Shown here: in pieces, positions 52,990-64,000 of the stretch
Layout of the letters: every line of letters starts with the position of its first letter
How positions within the stretch are numbered: the first letter of the stretch is position 1
Assembly (NCBI GenBank): GCA_022559985.1
Contig: JAFJTR010000042.1
Span: forward strand, 62,001 to 126,000
Length of the DNA stretch: 64,000 nt
Direction: 5' to 3'
DNA from: Parastagonospora avenae f. sp. tritici 18332-5
Lineage: Eukaryota > Ascomycota > Dothideomycetes > Pleosporales > Phaeosphaeriaceae
The notes under the pieces: model-generated
The model's input: only the letters and a program-made list of their open reading frames with translations
Told to the model about the DNA's origin: nothing
The model's database searches: none
Position numbers and translations under genes: made by a program

Positions 52990-54775
52990 ATGACTGAAGA
53001 GAAGAAGTATTCCGGCGAGTTCGTCAGGGAGACGTATCCCAGCGACCATGATGTCCAACAGGGCTCATACACCGACAACTCGGATGACCTACAGCGTCAT
53101 CTGGGTAATCGTCAGATCCAGCTGATTGCCATCGGTGGCTCCATCGGTACAGCGCTGTTCGTAAGTGTTGGCGGTGCCCTCAATAAGGCTGGCCCACTAG
53201 GCATGCTCATCGCCTACTCTGGGTACTGCGTTATCATTGCTTTGGTAAACAACGCTATGGCTGAAATGGCGACCTTCATGCCCGTCTCTGGAGGTTTTAT
53301 TCGAATGGCAGGTCACTGGGTTGATGAGGCTTTCGGCTTTGTTGCTGGATGGAACTTCTTCCTTTACGAGGCACTGCTCATTCCCTTCGAGATCACGGCT
53401 TTGAATCTTGTCCTCAAATACTGGCGAGACGACATTCCTGTAGCCGCAGTCTGTGCTGCCGTCATTGTCCTCTACGGGTAAGGCTTCACTTCATCCAAAT
53501 CTGCACTCTTGCAGGAAACAGAGCTAATCCTCGCAGTGCTTGTAATGTTCTTGCTGTTAAAGCATACGGAGAAGCTGAATTCTGGCTGTCAGGCGGCAAG
53601 GTACTCTTGATCTTGATCCTCTACCTCTTCACATTCATCACCATGGTTGGTGGTAACCCCCAGAAAGATCCTTATGGCTTCCGCTACTGGCGCAACCCTG
53701 GTCCAATGAACTCTGCCGGCAACGGTGATCTTGGAAGATTCGAAGGCTTCCTCGGAGCCCTCTGGGCAGCCTCTTTCTGTGTCGTTGGCCCCGAGTACAT
53801 ATCCATGGTCTCCGGTGAGGCGAAGCGTCCTCGTGTCTACATCAAGAGCGCGTTCAAGACGGTCTACTTCCGTTTCGGTGCCTTCTTCATCCTCGGAGCC
53901 CTCTGTGTCGGTGTGGTGTGTGCGTATAACGACCCCGAACTAGTTTCCGTCCTCACTGCTGGCGAGAGCTCTGCTGCCGCATCGCCCTATGTCATTGCCA
54001 TGAAGAACCTCAACATCAACGGTCTTCCCCATCTGGTCAACGCCCTTTTGATCACCAGTATCTTCTCGGCTGGAAACACATACACGTACTGTGCTACCCG
54101 TAGTCTGTACTCGCTCGCCATCGAGGGTCGTGCCCCCAAGTTCCTGCGGAAATGCACGAAGAACGGTGTTCCGATCTACTGCTTCGCCATCGTCATGATC
54201 TTCCCGTTCCTGTCGTTCCTTAACTTGTCGGACTCTGCCTCCAAGGTTCTCACGTGGCTCACAAACATCATCACTGCCGGTGGTCTTATCAACTACATCA
54301 TCATGTGCATCACGTACATCTGCTTCTTCAGGGCTTGCAAGGCGCAGGGTTTGGACCGCAAGACTCTCCCGTACACCGGATACTTCCAGCCTTACGGCAC
54401 CTACATCGCACTGGCCTTCGAGACCACCGTTGTATTCGTTTATGGCTACAGTACCTTCAAGGGAAGCTTCTCTATCGAGTCGTTCTTCACCTACTACACT
54501 ATGCTCATCCTCGCTCCCATCCTGTTCGTTTTCTGGAAGGTCCTCCACAAGACCAAATTCATCCCCGCCAGCCAGGTCGACCTTGTTTGGGACGCTCCTC
54601 TCATTGACGCCTATGAGGCTAGCTTCACTACACCTCCTGTGTCTTTCTGTGAGTCCCACCACCACCACCACCACCCCTGCTACTATATTGCAAGAACTAA
54701 TCAATCTCAGGGACCGAGATGCTTCAATTAATTGGCTTTAAACGATCAGTACCGGTGGATAAGCGCACTGTCTAA
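52990..54775 (+). CDS. Amino-acid permease, fungal YAT family
   Basis: Three exons, 52990-53477, 53537-54648 and 54711-54775, give 554 residues. The N-terminal cytosolic tail ends LQRHLGNRQIQLIAIGGSIG, the family's first transmembrane start with the GGxIGT substrate motif. Further family blocks are GFIRMAGHWVDEAFGFVAGW, FCVVGPEYISMVSGEAKRPR and FSAGNTYTYCATRSLYSLA. About twelve membrane segments are visible and a short C-terminal tail (WTEMLQLIGFKRS) comes from exon 3. It imports amino acids by proton symport at the plasma membrane; specificity (Dip5- or Agp2-like) cannot be set from sequence alone. Intron 2 carries a CAC-repeat tract (54655-54676). Confidence 0.93.
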
Positions 54776-57181
54776 GCGATCTTGTACTGATTGTTCTGTA
54801 CTTTCAACAAGACATATTGGGCAGAACACTTGAAGCGATTTGCTCAAATCTTACGATTTGCAACGGTCTGATGATCTTCATTTTGACCATTTGGAGTTGC
54901 CTTTTAGCGCTGACAGAAATCGATACCCCATTCGCTCTATTCAGAATCTACTTTTTCGCAAGTGATAATCACGATTGACCCAAGCGTTCGGACAACTCCA
55001 TGCGACCAAATTACCCCACGCGATCAAGTTCCCAAGCGACAATTTTCACTGGTATCGAATACTGTTCTCAATTGCTGATGGACTACTACTATGGAGAAAA
55101 CGACCCATTGCAGAAATTCTTCTGGATGACTGCATCATGATTATGTTTGGCAGAGCCATCCTCTGCCTCTGGAACACGCTCTCTTTGGAACAAGTTTATT
55201 AGTTCATGGACAAGTTGTGGACAATGCTCTCTGCCGCATTGCTTCGCGCCAACGCCACTGACATTCAGGCGAATCTGTCAAGCGCAGCTCGTGTTTTCGG
55301 ACATAGATCAGGCCATTCTCAACGGGTGATTGCGTTATCCCGCAGCTGGCCAAGCAATCCTACCTTCGGCTGCGGTCTTGTCTCGCCAGCACTTCGACCT
55401 TACCTCGGCGCTTGGTTATCATACGCGCATTGATGCCAGTCGATAGCGATAGAGAACTTGCATACACCTTCGGCCTTGTCCTCAAGCATGATTTCGCGCG
55501 TTGCATCACTGATCGCGTGCCGCATTTAGTGGTCCATCTGTAAATGAAACGGTGGTCACTGTTGTCCGGGGACCTGGTACGACTAGCACAATGCAGAGCG
55601 TATCGCGCTTCTGTAAGGTCTATCCTACTATACAGGTCAGCATCGCTCTCAATACCCCGAAGCGTCGAAGGCATGCGGCCATATCTCACCCTCATGGCGA
55701 ATCGAGACGCGGCCACCACACTTTCAATGGACTGACGCCACGATTCGACTTACTATCAAGCCCACACATGCGCGTCGGACGTACCCCAGAGTTCCACGGG
55801 CCTGGCTCTGATAGGGAATTCGGTGCCTTGCAGCTGTTCGCCGCTTAGTACCAAGCCGTTTCCGACCTCGTTGCGCGAGACGAAGGCCAACTTCCCCGCA
55901 TTTTCGGCCAACTCGAGTGCTTCCGCTGTATTAGTGGCTTGTCCCGCGTGCGGATCCGCACATCATTACCCGTCAGCGCGAGAGATAGTGAAGGGCGGGA
56001 TCACGGGATCCCTTTGCATAAAAGAGACTAGTGTACAGCCACGCAGCCAACCCCCAAACGCCTTCTTGTGCCTCTCAGCTGGCACTTTGCCGTCGGAAAG
56101 CTCATTCATCCTTCGGAGAAAGAGAGCGTGTTATCAGTGGTTTGGAAGTGAGCACAGTCTCCACCGGTGAACGATTGCAATTGCGCACGATCAATGTCCG
56201 TGAACCCGAGCAAACCCTTACCCTCACAGAGGCTTCAGTCATGCCAGCCTTTGCTGTCGAAGAGGCCGGCAAGATTATCGGATGGCACACACTCGACACA
56301 TCCGTACCATCACCCAACCACCAACATCTACCGATCGTTCAAGGATATCCCTCCGCCCTCCACATATCATATCAACACGTCGGACTTGTTTGTGGAGGCA
56401 CGCGAGTGGGTGTAGATAGCGCTCCACCCAGCCTCAGGGTCTCCATCCAGTCCCTGTTGATCTTGGCTGCTACCGCGAACGCACAGCTCACAACATGTTC
56501 ACACCATCAAGTCGTTACACCAGCCCTGACACTAAACAATAGATAAGCAAACATTGGAAAGATATCAGCACTTTCGCTTCCATGCGCAACTGCGACTTTA
56601 TCTTCTGCGTCTCCACAGTCTGTGCCTCACACCTCAAACGAACGCACCGTCGCATCGGCTAAACTTCTCGGCGCAACTTCCCCAGCCATGCATGCCTTGC
56701 GTGCAGTTTCTCCAAATAACGAGGAACTCGGTCCGATATCAGGCGCGCCGGTTGGATCCAATCACTCGGGTGCACGCGAGCCTGGGCACCTGGGCTGACG
56801 TAGTCCGCTGGGCGGTGGCCTTGTGCGGCTGATTGCAAGCTTTAGCATTGGGGGACGTGCAATATTTGTGGGGCGTGCGACCGGTCGGCAGATTGGTGCT
56901 CGGTGGCTTGGGCCGAAGTGTGCGATTTCTAGAATGCGTGCAGAATGTACGGGGGTGTGGTGGGTGGTGGTGGTGGTAGTGGTGATGGTGTTGGAAGTGC
57001 GGTCATGGATGTAGGCGCGAATGTTAAAGAAGTTTGTTATAGATAGAATGCTGTGGGGGGCGCGATGCACGTGATGGGAGATCCATCGATATCGACGTAG
57101 GGTACGGAACTTCGGGTGTGAAGGAAGAGGATGAATGCTGCTATGGAAAACAACTACATACGATGCCAAAGATCGCCTTTA
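54776..57181. other. Intergenic, no supported gene
   Basis: About 2.4 kb, the longest empty stretch. Several open frames exist (55823-56170, 56031-56546, 56762-57169) but none has motifs, coherent hydrophobicity or a good splice structure. Confidence 0.4.
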
Positions 57182-57616
57182 CTATTGCGTGACGTCTAAT
57201 GGCGCAGGGCAGCTCAATTTGTGACACAACTCCCACACAAACTGCAACCAAAGCAGAAGTAGCAGAATAGGTACAACAATACGCCCCAACACGCGCCCCC
57301 AAGATACTCTCCCCTTCCCACCAGAACCCTCAACAACAGTCTTATAGCTCAGCCGTCCAAGCCATACATGCCAGCCCACTAGCAGAACAGTCGCAATGAA
57401 TAGGCTGGTCCAAGGTACAACAGGCTCGTACGGTGAGCGTGCTCGTCGGCCCAGAAGTTCGTAGACATCGTCTAGCGATCGGACAATGCGGTGGATCAGC
57501 GCGGGCACGATGAGCATTGTAGCCGCGAGGGTTGAAACTTCGAGGAAGCGCATGCTGAGGCGCAGGGGGAGGCTGGCTGTGCTTTTGTGCTTTTGGTAGG
57601 ATGATAGGAGATTCAT
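57182..57616 (-). CDS. Small multi-pass membrane protein of unknown function
   Basis: A single exon of 144 residues (MNLLSSYQKHKSTASLPLRL start). Three hydrophobic segments are visible: about 27-43 (TLAATMLIVPALI), 69-88 (WTSLFIATVLLVGWHVWLG) and 108-127 (GRIVVPILLLLLWLQFVWEL). The loops are basic, and it ends with two Cys (LCHKLSC). No family recognised. It could be an ER or mitochondrial membrane protein. Confidence 0.6.
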   Translation of the reverse strand: MNLLSSYQKHKSTASLPLRLSMRFLEVSTLAATMLIVPALIHRIVRSLDDVYELLGRRARSPYEPVVPWTSLFIATVLLVGWHVWLGRLSYKTVVEGSGGKGRVSWGRVLGRIVVPILLLLLWLQFVWELCHKLSCPAPLDVTQ

Positions 57617-58571
57617 GGCTCTCGAGGACTGCTTGTGGAGGATGGGGCGTTGAGAAGTGTCGATTGATCGCGTGTCTAGAACGCGTTATAGAGATGCAAG
57701 TAAGGATGCGTGAAATCTGGATATTGATCTTCCAATGATGGTCTATAAGTGTGTCGTGATGTCCGCGGGCGTGACATGCACACGTGTCGTCTATGCTAGG
57801 CGTATCTGCGCCCCTTGCTGCGTAGAGAGTGCTTTCCGGTATCTAAATTCTCCCGGGTGCTCAATTGAGGTCTGCTCTTTCTCAGATGGTCACCTGACCA
57901 ATATCGTGACGCGCCCTGCTCTTTCTGTAGAGGTCTGGTCTCGGAGACCCTGGTCCACCTCCCTGATCTTCTCCCAATGTTCCAGAGTGAGGAATTTCTT
58001 ATAAATGTAGGCACAGATTGTCCTGTCCCAGAAAGCGCCGCAATGTAGATGGATTAAGGTGTTGATGGTCTGTCCCCGCGCGTGAGACGCGCGATGTGCC
58101 CCACTTCAATTCTGCACTAGCCGGATGTGTCGATCGAAGCATGGTTGACAGAATACCTAAATGTTACGACCTCAAATCATCGGGTCGATGTAGGTAAGAG
58201 AGAGATTCTTGACTGAACTCAGCGGTCTGCCTTCCTACACTATATCTCAATTTGATGGAGTTTGTTGACGATGATATCGACCCATGCAAATTAAACGCAA
58301 CGCCGCAGACTATTTCTGCTCATGATACGTGTCCGAAAAGTGCACATAGCTGTTGAAAGCACATATAATTCATACTGCCCACCGTGTATCAATTAGAACA
58401 GGTACAACATTATAAAAGACATCAGATAAAGATCGCACTATCTACAGTGTGCCCAAGGCAACATGTTGTACACTCTATCGCAAGAAAATGCCATCAAACC
58501 CAATGCCAGAAATGCAACGCCACGCTATTCAAATGCTTACACCCAAGTAATCAGAATCCCTCACTCGTATC
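57617..58571. other. Intergenic, no supported gene
   Basis: About 950 bp between two minus-strand genes; the last part is 3' flank of the LtrA gene. Confidence 0.45.
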
Positions 58572-60974
58572 TTACACATCATTCACCGTCGCATTTTGCA
58601 CACGATCGCGCGATCTCTCCGCACCACCATCTCTAGTCTTACACGTACACCCTCCACCATCTCTTTGCAACTTTTCTCGCTCAACCGGACTCACAGACGC
58701 ATCAACCATGCCAAATCCCCCAATCGCAACATCAGCAGATCTGTTATGCTGCGACGAGGCTCCGCTCACGTCGGTGTCCGAAGTCCGAACTTGCTTCGCC
58801 AGAGTGTCGAAGCGGACTTTCGGCGGCGTGGGACTACGGCTTCGGGAGGGCGAATTGGACGCGGTTTGGACGCGGCTGAGCGGTGCCGACGGAGTGTCTG
58901 CGCGGGACGTAGATTTGTCGATGAGGTCTGTGTTGTCGCCATCATTTCGACGACGCGAGGTATGGTGCGACATAGCAAGCAGGAAGTTATCCATCAACAG
59001 CACTATTCCTCGTTAGTGTTCAATTCAAATGAACACTAGAAGTATGTCAGAGTAGATTACTTACCAGCGACATAACAAAAAACCACCACGGGAATAATCC
59101 ACGCGCTCCCGACGAATTTAAACCCACTCATCGACTTGTTCCCAATAACAGTAGCCACGCCGACAATCATGAGCGCAAATCCGACGACCACGCGGTTGAT
59201 GATCTCGCCGAATTCGTACTTCGTCTTGTGCAGTTTGTTAAACCAGTACATTACCGCAAGCACTAATAATACTGCGCCAGCGCCGATGTAGAACTGCATA
59301 ACAGCGGTGTCGAAAACAGCATGAATGCGCTCGAGGCGCTGCCTTGGATTCGACGCTGGTGTCGATACGGCGTTGAGTTTACCGAGCGTATCGGCGTGCG
59401 CCTCAAAGACAAAGACTTGCGCGTTGTCGAAGATGTAGCGTATGAGGTCGCCGGTGCGGGTATTCCATTCATCTGATCGGAAACCATACGTCGCTGTGTA
59501 GTTCTCGATGGCGGTGAAGTTGCTTTGCCATTTGTATGTTGCGTTCCAGTATTTCATTGGGAAGCGGGCGTCGATTTGCCACATGCTCTGGTTTAGGCTG
59601 CTGAGGAGGTCGCTGGTGTTGTCGAAGCCGTCGCCTGGGTCGGAGTAGTCGGGCGCGAGATCCCACATCCATCTCAAAGCTTGCACTGCTGTCTGCCAGA
59701 CTATGATAGATGTGTTGCCTTCTACACATAGGAGTATAGCCATGTGAAGTGGGTAATGGAGGAGCGACCATATTTGCTGACGCACCGTGCCGAAACGATC
59801 GTGGGAGAGTTGATCGAAGTACAGCATGTAGAGAAGATAAAGCAAAATAACAGCAGCGACAACTGTGCCGATTTCCGTAGAGTTGTTGTCTGATTGTCCT
59901 TTGAAGATGCAAGCCACACTCTTCACCATGCCGATGATGCCCTCGCCGATAATGATGAGTGTGAGAAGCTGTAACCGTTCGATCAAGTGCGTGTATTTGA
60001 AGCTCACGATGCGCCTGATGATCGCGATGAGAAAGATTAGAAGTCCTTCTACGATGGAGATGACCACCCTGTATAGCCTGTTAGCATGCTTGCATAGAAA
60101 ATCGAGCTCCACTCACCAAACGACCTGCTCCTCCAGCCCCACCACCCCCCTAGGATACACCCCAATAGTAATACCATACGCCATCGCTGCCAATGCATGC
60201 ACCGCCGTACTCAACCCCAGCGGCACCAGCGTCTGTCGGAACATCCTACCCTGCCACATAACCACCGCATACTGCATGACGATCGCGATTCTGCTGACGA
60301 CCAGCACAATGCCAAATTGTCGGTAGGATATGGCTACATTGGTCGGGGTATATCTGTCGAATACGGGACCGGCAAAGACAAAGCCTGTGAAGACGCCGAA
60401 TTGGATCGCTTTGTGGATGCGATTCCACACGCAGTCGATGCTGAAGCGCACGTCGAAGAGCGTGGTGCTGAGCCAGGTAAACCAGATTAGAGTGAAGAGC
60501 TTGAGGTAGTCGATCAGTGCTGTGGAGATGTTAGTGTAGCACAGCACAGGTAAGTTGAAGACGCACCTTGCGCATCTGTATGTTGATGCATATCGGTGAA
60601 GTACGCTATTTTTGGTCAGCAAGTATCTATACATCTAGATCGTGATTCATACCTAGATTCGCGACGAAGAAGAGATCGTAGAATAGCTCGATACTACTGG
60701 CTTCGTGGTGCCGCTTGTAGATGATGACGTTGTCGCGACTTGTCCTGCCGTTGCTGCCCAAGGTGAGTGATTCAGTTGAGGTGCCACTGATGCTTGTTGT
60801 GTTATTCATCTTCTCCAGATCCGCAAAACTGCCAGATAGCACTTTCCGGACATCTTCGTTGATGGGGTTGGCGAGAAGTGGAAGGTAACCTTTGCAGCTA
60901 TCTCTTTGTTGGTCTGAAGAATGGTGTTCAGATTGCTCTTTCCGCCGCGTGCTGAAGTATCGTGCGAGATCCAT
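58572..60974 (-). CDS. LtrA-family multi-pass membrane protein
   Basis: Five exons, 60653-60974, 60567-60605, 60117-60519, 59065-60068 and 58572-59002, give 732 residues; exon 2 is only 39 nt. The N-terminus is cytosolic and polar. The family signature SSIELFYDLFFVANLAYFTDMH is completed across intron 1. Many membrane helices follow, among them LFTLIWFTWLSTTLF and the conserved HLIERLQLLTLIIIGEGIIG. An extracellular loop (about 380-500) carries several N-glycosylation sequons. The C-terminal tail is Ser/Thr/Pro-rich (SRSRSPTPPKVRF). The family is named after low-temperature requirement protein A of Listeria; the role in fungi is unknown. Confidence 0.87.
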
Positions 60975-61846
60975 GTTGGTAATGGAAGTATTGAGTAGTT
61001 ATTGTGTTAAGTTTGCAGACTATGGCTGATGGTGAAATTTCGAACTCATAGCCAGATGCAATATATACTGCTCTTCAATCACAATGGGCGACCTCTTTGG
61101 ACAGTATACTAAGCATGAACGCGACCGCAGCAGCAACTCTCTATCGAGATATAAAAAGTTGCAGTGAGATGTCGCCTCGAAATATAGTCAGATACGCACA
61201 AACATCAGATTCATAAAACAGTGCGCCCAAAGGTTTGACTAGTTGTGCCGACTGAGTGCTTGGTGTTGATTGGCGCCTCCGACCGAATTTACGTTGTACA
61301 AAGAGCAAGAATAGGCTTGACGATGGTAGCTCAGATCTCAGGAGCCTCGATCGGTGTGAATCTGTAGCTCTTCTTTCCCCAGCACACACATAGCCACATT
61401 CGGCAATTGGCTGAGTTCGAAGTTCTATGGCTGCTCTTCCTCACCACATACAAAGCCACACACAGTAGTTGGTCGCACTGAGATCTATTGTGAGCTCCGC
61501 AGACTGCAGTGCAACATTCGTGGCAACAGCCTCCACGTTCATCGGAAGATCATCGTAGCGAGCTAAGTCGTGGAATGTCATTGCTTGGCTAGGACTATCG
61601 CTCCGAACGAATAAATGCTCTTCGCCAAGCTCTGAGATAAGCTTGGATTGTAGAAGCCTCAATCACGGAAAGCACAATCCATAATTAATCCCGGCTTGTG
61701 CGTCAGCCACGTGGTGGCTCAAGATAGGTGGCTCTCATGCTGTCACACCTGCGGAAATATTCTAGAAGTCCGTACTTGGGTCATAGCACAAGACTCACCA
61801 GCTTGTGTGGATAGACGACCAGCTTATTGCCCTTGCCCGGATCTCA
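60975..61846. other. Intergenic, no supported gene
   Basis: About 870 bp of LtrA promoter and RING-YEATS 3' flank. Small minus-strand frames (61141-61389, 61441-61662) have no recognisable features. Confidence 0.4.
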
Positions 61847-62876
61847 TTATCTCTGGGGCATGTCAAGGAATTCGCTGATCTCTTCCTCTTCCTCTTCGGA
61901 CGAGGTTTCATCTTCACCACTTTCGTCATCGTCGTAATCGGTATCATCGTCTTCATCATCGTCGATGCGAACAGGTGCGTTTGTTGCCGTACGTCCTGAC
62001 CTAAGAACACGTGGCTCACCTGCTGGCAGCGTGTCTTCGTAGTACTTCTTGACTTTTGCCCTCACCCGTCCTTGGCGACCTCCGCCTTCGAAGTTCAGAG
62101 CCCAACTCAGCTCAAGACCTGCCTGCCTGAGACCGCTGTCATTAACAACCCAGCTGTATGGTTCTTTCAACACGATCTCAGCTTCGAGAGTGAAATATCC
62201 CCAACCGAGACGCCGGACTTCGTAGGGCGGGTTTCGAAGCGTAAGCTGCGGTGGCCTGAAACTTTCATGCTATCGGGTCTCAGTAAGGTGTATTAGCGAG
62301 ATCGCAAGCACTGACCAGATAAATGCGCACATGCTTGACCAGGTCTGGTCGTGACGTCCGCACGAAGAACGTCCAATCATGCTCGTTGGCATCGTCTGCG
62401 TCTTCGACCAACTGGTGCTTGTTCCCGATCAATACCATGATTCCTTCGACACCATCAGTGCCTGAACGAGATCCTCGCTCGACCTCTTCCTCCACCCTCC
62501 TCTCTTCATACAGTGTTGGATATTTCGTCTTGAGCTGGGTAGCCAACGCTTCGTCTGGTGTAGCATTTGTATAATTTCGACACATGGGGCAACTGGCTTC
62601 AAGATCGTACGTTGGATCATAGTCGGGATCGAAAAGTGCAAGCTCGACGTCGAGACTCGAAGCCTCGATACTGGTGGTCGCGGAGGATGCGTCTTGCCAT
62701 TGGGCCATGCATGATGAGCAGAGGAGGTGGTTGCACCTCGTTCTCACGGGAATGTACAGGAGCAATTGGCAGATCTAGCAGCATCAGAAGTCGAGGTTTG
62801 CTAGGATTAGGCGAACACATACAGGGCACAGGTCTTCGTGGGCCACATCTTCAGTAGGAATAGCAGCATTAGCCAT
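61847..62876 (-). CDS. RING-finger plus YEATS-domain protein
   Basis: Three exons, 62823-62876, 62316-62774 and 61847-62269 (all phase 0), give 311 residues. The RING is completed across intron 1: Cys17-Pro-Ile-Cys20, Cys32, His34, Cys37, Cys40, then Cys80-Pro-Met-Cys83 after a long 39-residue loop. A YEATS-type fold follows (about 125-215): HDWTFFVRTSRPDLVKHVRI, YLHESFRPPQ joined across intron 2, PPYEVRRLGWGYFTLEAEIV and KEPYSWV. YEATS domains read acylated histone lysines; a RING gives E3 ubiquitin-ligase potential. The tail is highly acidic (about 265-300). It is therefore likely a nuclear chromatin-linked E3. I know of no standard name for it. Confidence 0.82.
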
Positions 62877-64000
62877 GGTTTGTCTGAGATGTGGAGGTGA
62901 GGACGACGGAGAGCGAAGTCCTCGCTCAAGTACCAGCGGCTGAGGGCGGATATGTAGCTTCCATCCTGCGATGAGTTTACAGTAACCCCCCCCCCTGTGT
63001 GTCCGTGGTGGTAGTGACGACAAGGCTTTAGGCAGCAGCCACAAACGCGCTAGCCGCGGCGCTGAAGGACCACGTGACAGCGCGTTTACGCGCCGGCGAA
63101 ATCTGAAAGCTCCCCAATCTTCCTCGATCCACACAACCAACATCCCTTTCACTCCCACGACCCACTCGCATTTCGATAGGGGGATCTGCAATTCACTCTG
63201 GCAGATGAAGAGCCGAGCACGACTCATTACGCGCACAATCTAGACGTGCGGGTGATTGTGACAGTGCAGACGAAGTCGACATCCAAAACGTAATCGAGCC
63301 GTGAGTAATCACTCACGAAGAGCTGACAGCGGCTGTCTTGCAGCGTTCATCATGGAATGCGCATGAGTTGCCTGCGACCGTATCCATACCCCCACCTTGC
63401 TGCTGAATGCCACACGAGATTAGCCACCCCAGCTGCCAGAACGACAGGCAGTCTCGTTAACAACTTGTGCTGTACTGCTTGTTCTACACCAAGCACTGCG
63501 CTGCCAAACCTCCGACGATACTTGGACCGGCTTGACTGCCGTCGAAGCACACGGTGGCAGGACGACGCTAATATGCAAACAGAGTTTCGTGTCAGCGACG
63601 TGAGGACCGAGTCATCACCGCAACCTCATTTCATAGGGTTTGACATGTCTCGACCAACATGGGTGGCTGTTGCTTGTCACCGACAACCTGGTCTTGGAGA
63701 ACGCCGATAATTACCGTTAATGCTTACTTTCTGCTCTAGAACGCTTGAGTGCAGTCGTCGCGTTGCGCTTGCCCATGAGGAAAGCATAAGGATTATGAAC
63801 AAAGATGCCGGTAACTCTTCTTTACATTCCTAGCGGCGCCGCAGGTTGGTGGCGTTGCGGAACGCGGCGGGTCGTTCGTTTGGCGATCTCTATTGGTGTG
63901 TCTTTGCGGAGGAAGCTGCCCTGAGAGCCTTGAAGACGATGCGCTGCAAGGATATCGGGCAGCTGTGGATGGCTCGAAGCTGCGTAGCCTGACGGCCGTT
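62877..64000. other. Right-edge region, no supported gene
   Basis: About 1.1 kb. It starts with the RING-YEATS promoter (including a run of nine C at 62986-62994). The plus-strand frame 63357-63710 lacks features. No gene entering from the right edge could be recognised. Confidence 0.4.

Noticed and set aside
56762..57169. 135-codon minus-strand frame with a Thr run
   Set aside because: Simple-sequence driven (GTG/CAC repeat at 56957-56990) and without motifs.
58384..59040. Plus-strand frames over the LtrA C-terminal exon
   Set aside because: Shadow of the Ser/Thr/Pro-rich tail; no family features.

Overview
This is a gene-dense stretch of a filamentous ascomycete (Pezizomycotina) nuclear genome. 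Genes lie on both strands and carry short (about 45-80 nt) GT-AG introns with CTAAC/CTAAT-like branch sites. Several families seen here are typical of such fungi: Zn2Cys6 regulators, UstYa/DUF3328 proteins, GH62, LtrA, DUF4267 and Cys-rich secreted peptides. The overall look suggests a Dothideomycete, possibly Pleosporales; that is inference. All exon borders were read by eye from splice consensus and reading-frame continuity. No tRNA, rRNA or intact transposon was recognised.

Layout. 0-5 kb: the 3'-truncated end of a stand-alone thioesterase, an EBP-type sterol isomerase and a small secreted Cys-rich protein. 5-13 kb: a secreted GH62 arabinofuranosidase, a gamma-tubulin complex component divergent from the NuA4 subunit Eaf7, and a DUF4267 membrane protein. 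13-21 kb: an LRR-like hypothetical protein and a frame-broken neighbour, a second Cys-rich secreted peptide, an Egt2-like PLP enzyme and a type I membrane protein of unknown role. 22-30 kb: a pseudokinase, mitochondrial ribosomal protein mL44 divergent from a 68-residue inner-membrane-like protein, a Mak32-like PfkB protein divergent from cyclase-associated protein (CAP/Srv2). 32-44 kb: the accessory core described below. 44.9-64 kb: a single-pass membrane protein, the glutathione-degrading amidotransferase Dug3, a decayed ORF, small hypothetical proteins, an amino-acid permease, an LtrA-family membrane protein and a RING-YEATS protein.

The most interesting part is 32.0-43.7 kb. A UstYa/DUF3328-type oxidase gene is divergent from a gene for a secreted repeat protein. 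Next come a Zn2Cys6 regulator and, divergent from it, a full-size MDR-type ABC transporter. In every complete repeat of the secreted protein an Arg is followed by one to three X-Ala or X-Pro dipeptides and then His-His-Lys-Gly. This is the layout expected for Kex2-like cleavage followed by Ste13/DPP-IV trimming. Acidic spacers separate the basic repeats. Together these suggest a previously unnamed fungal cationic peptide (KEP/RiPP-like) locus with its own oxidase, regulator and exporter. The repeat array also contains a 98-N assembly gap whose two flanks are identical for 99 nt; overlapping the flanks restores the reading frame.
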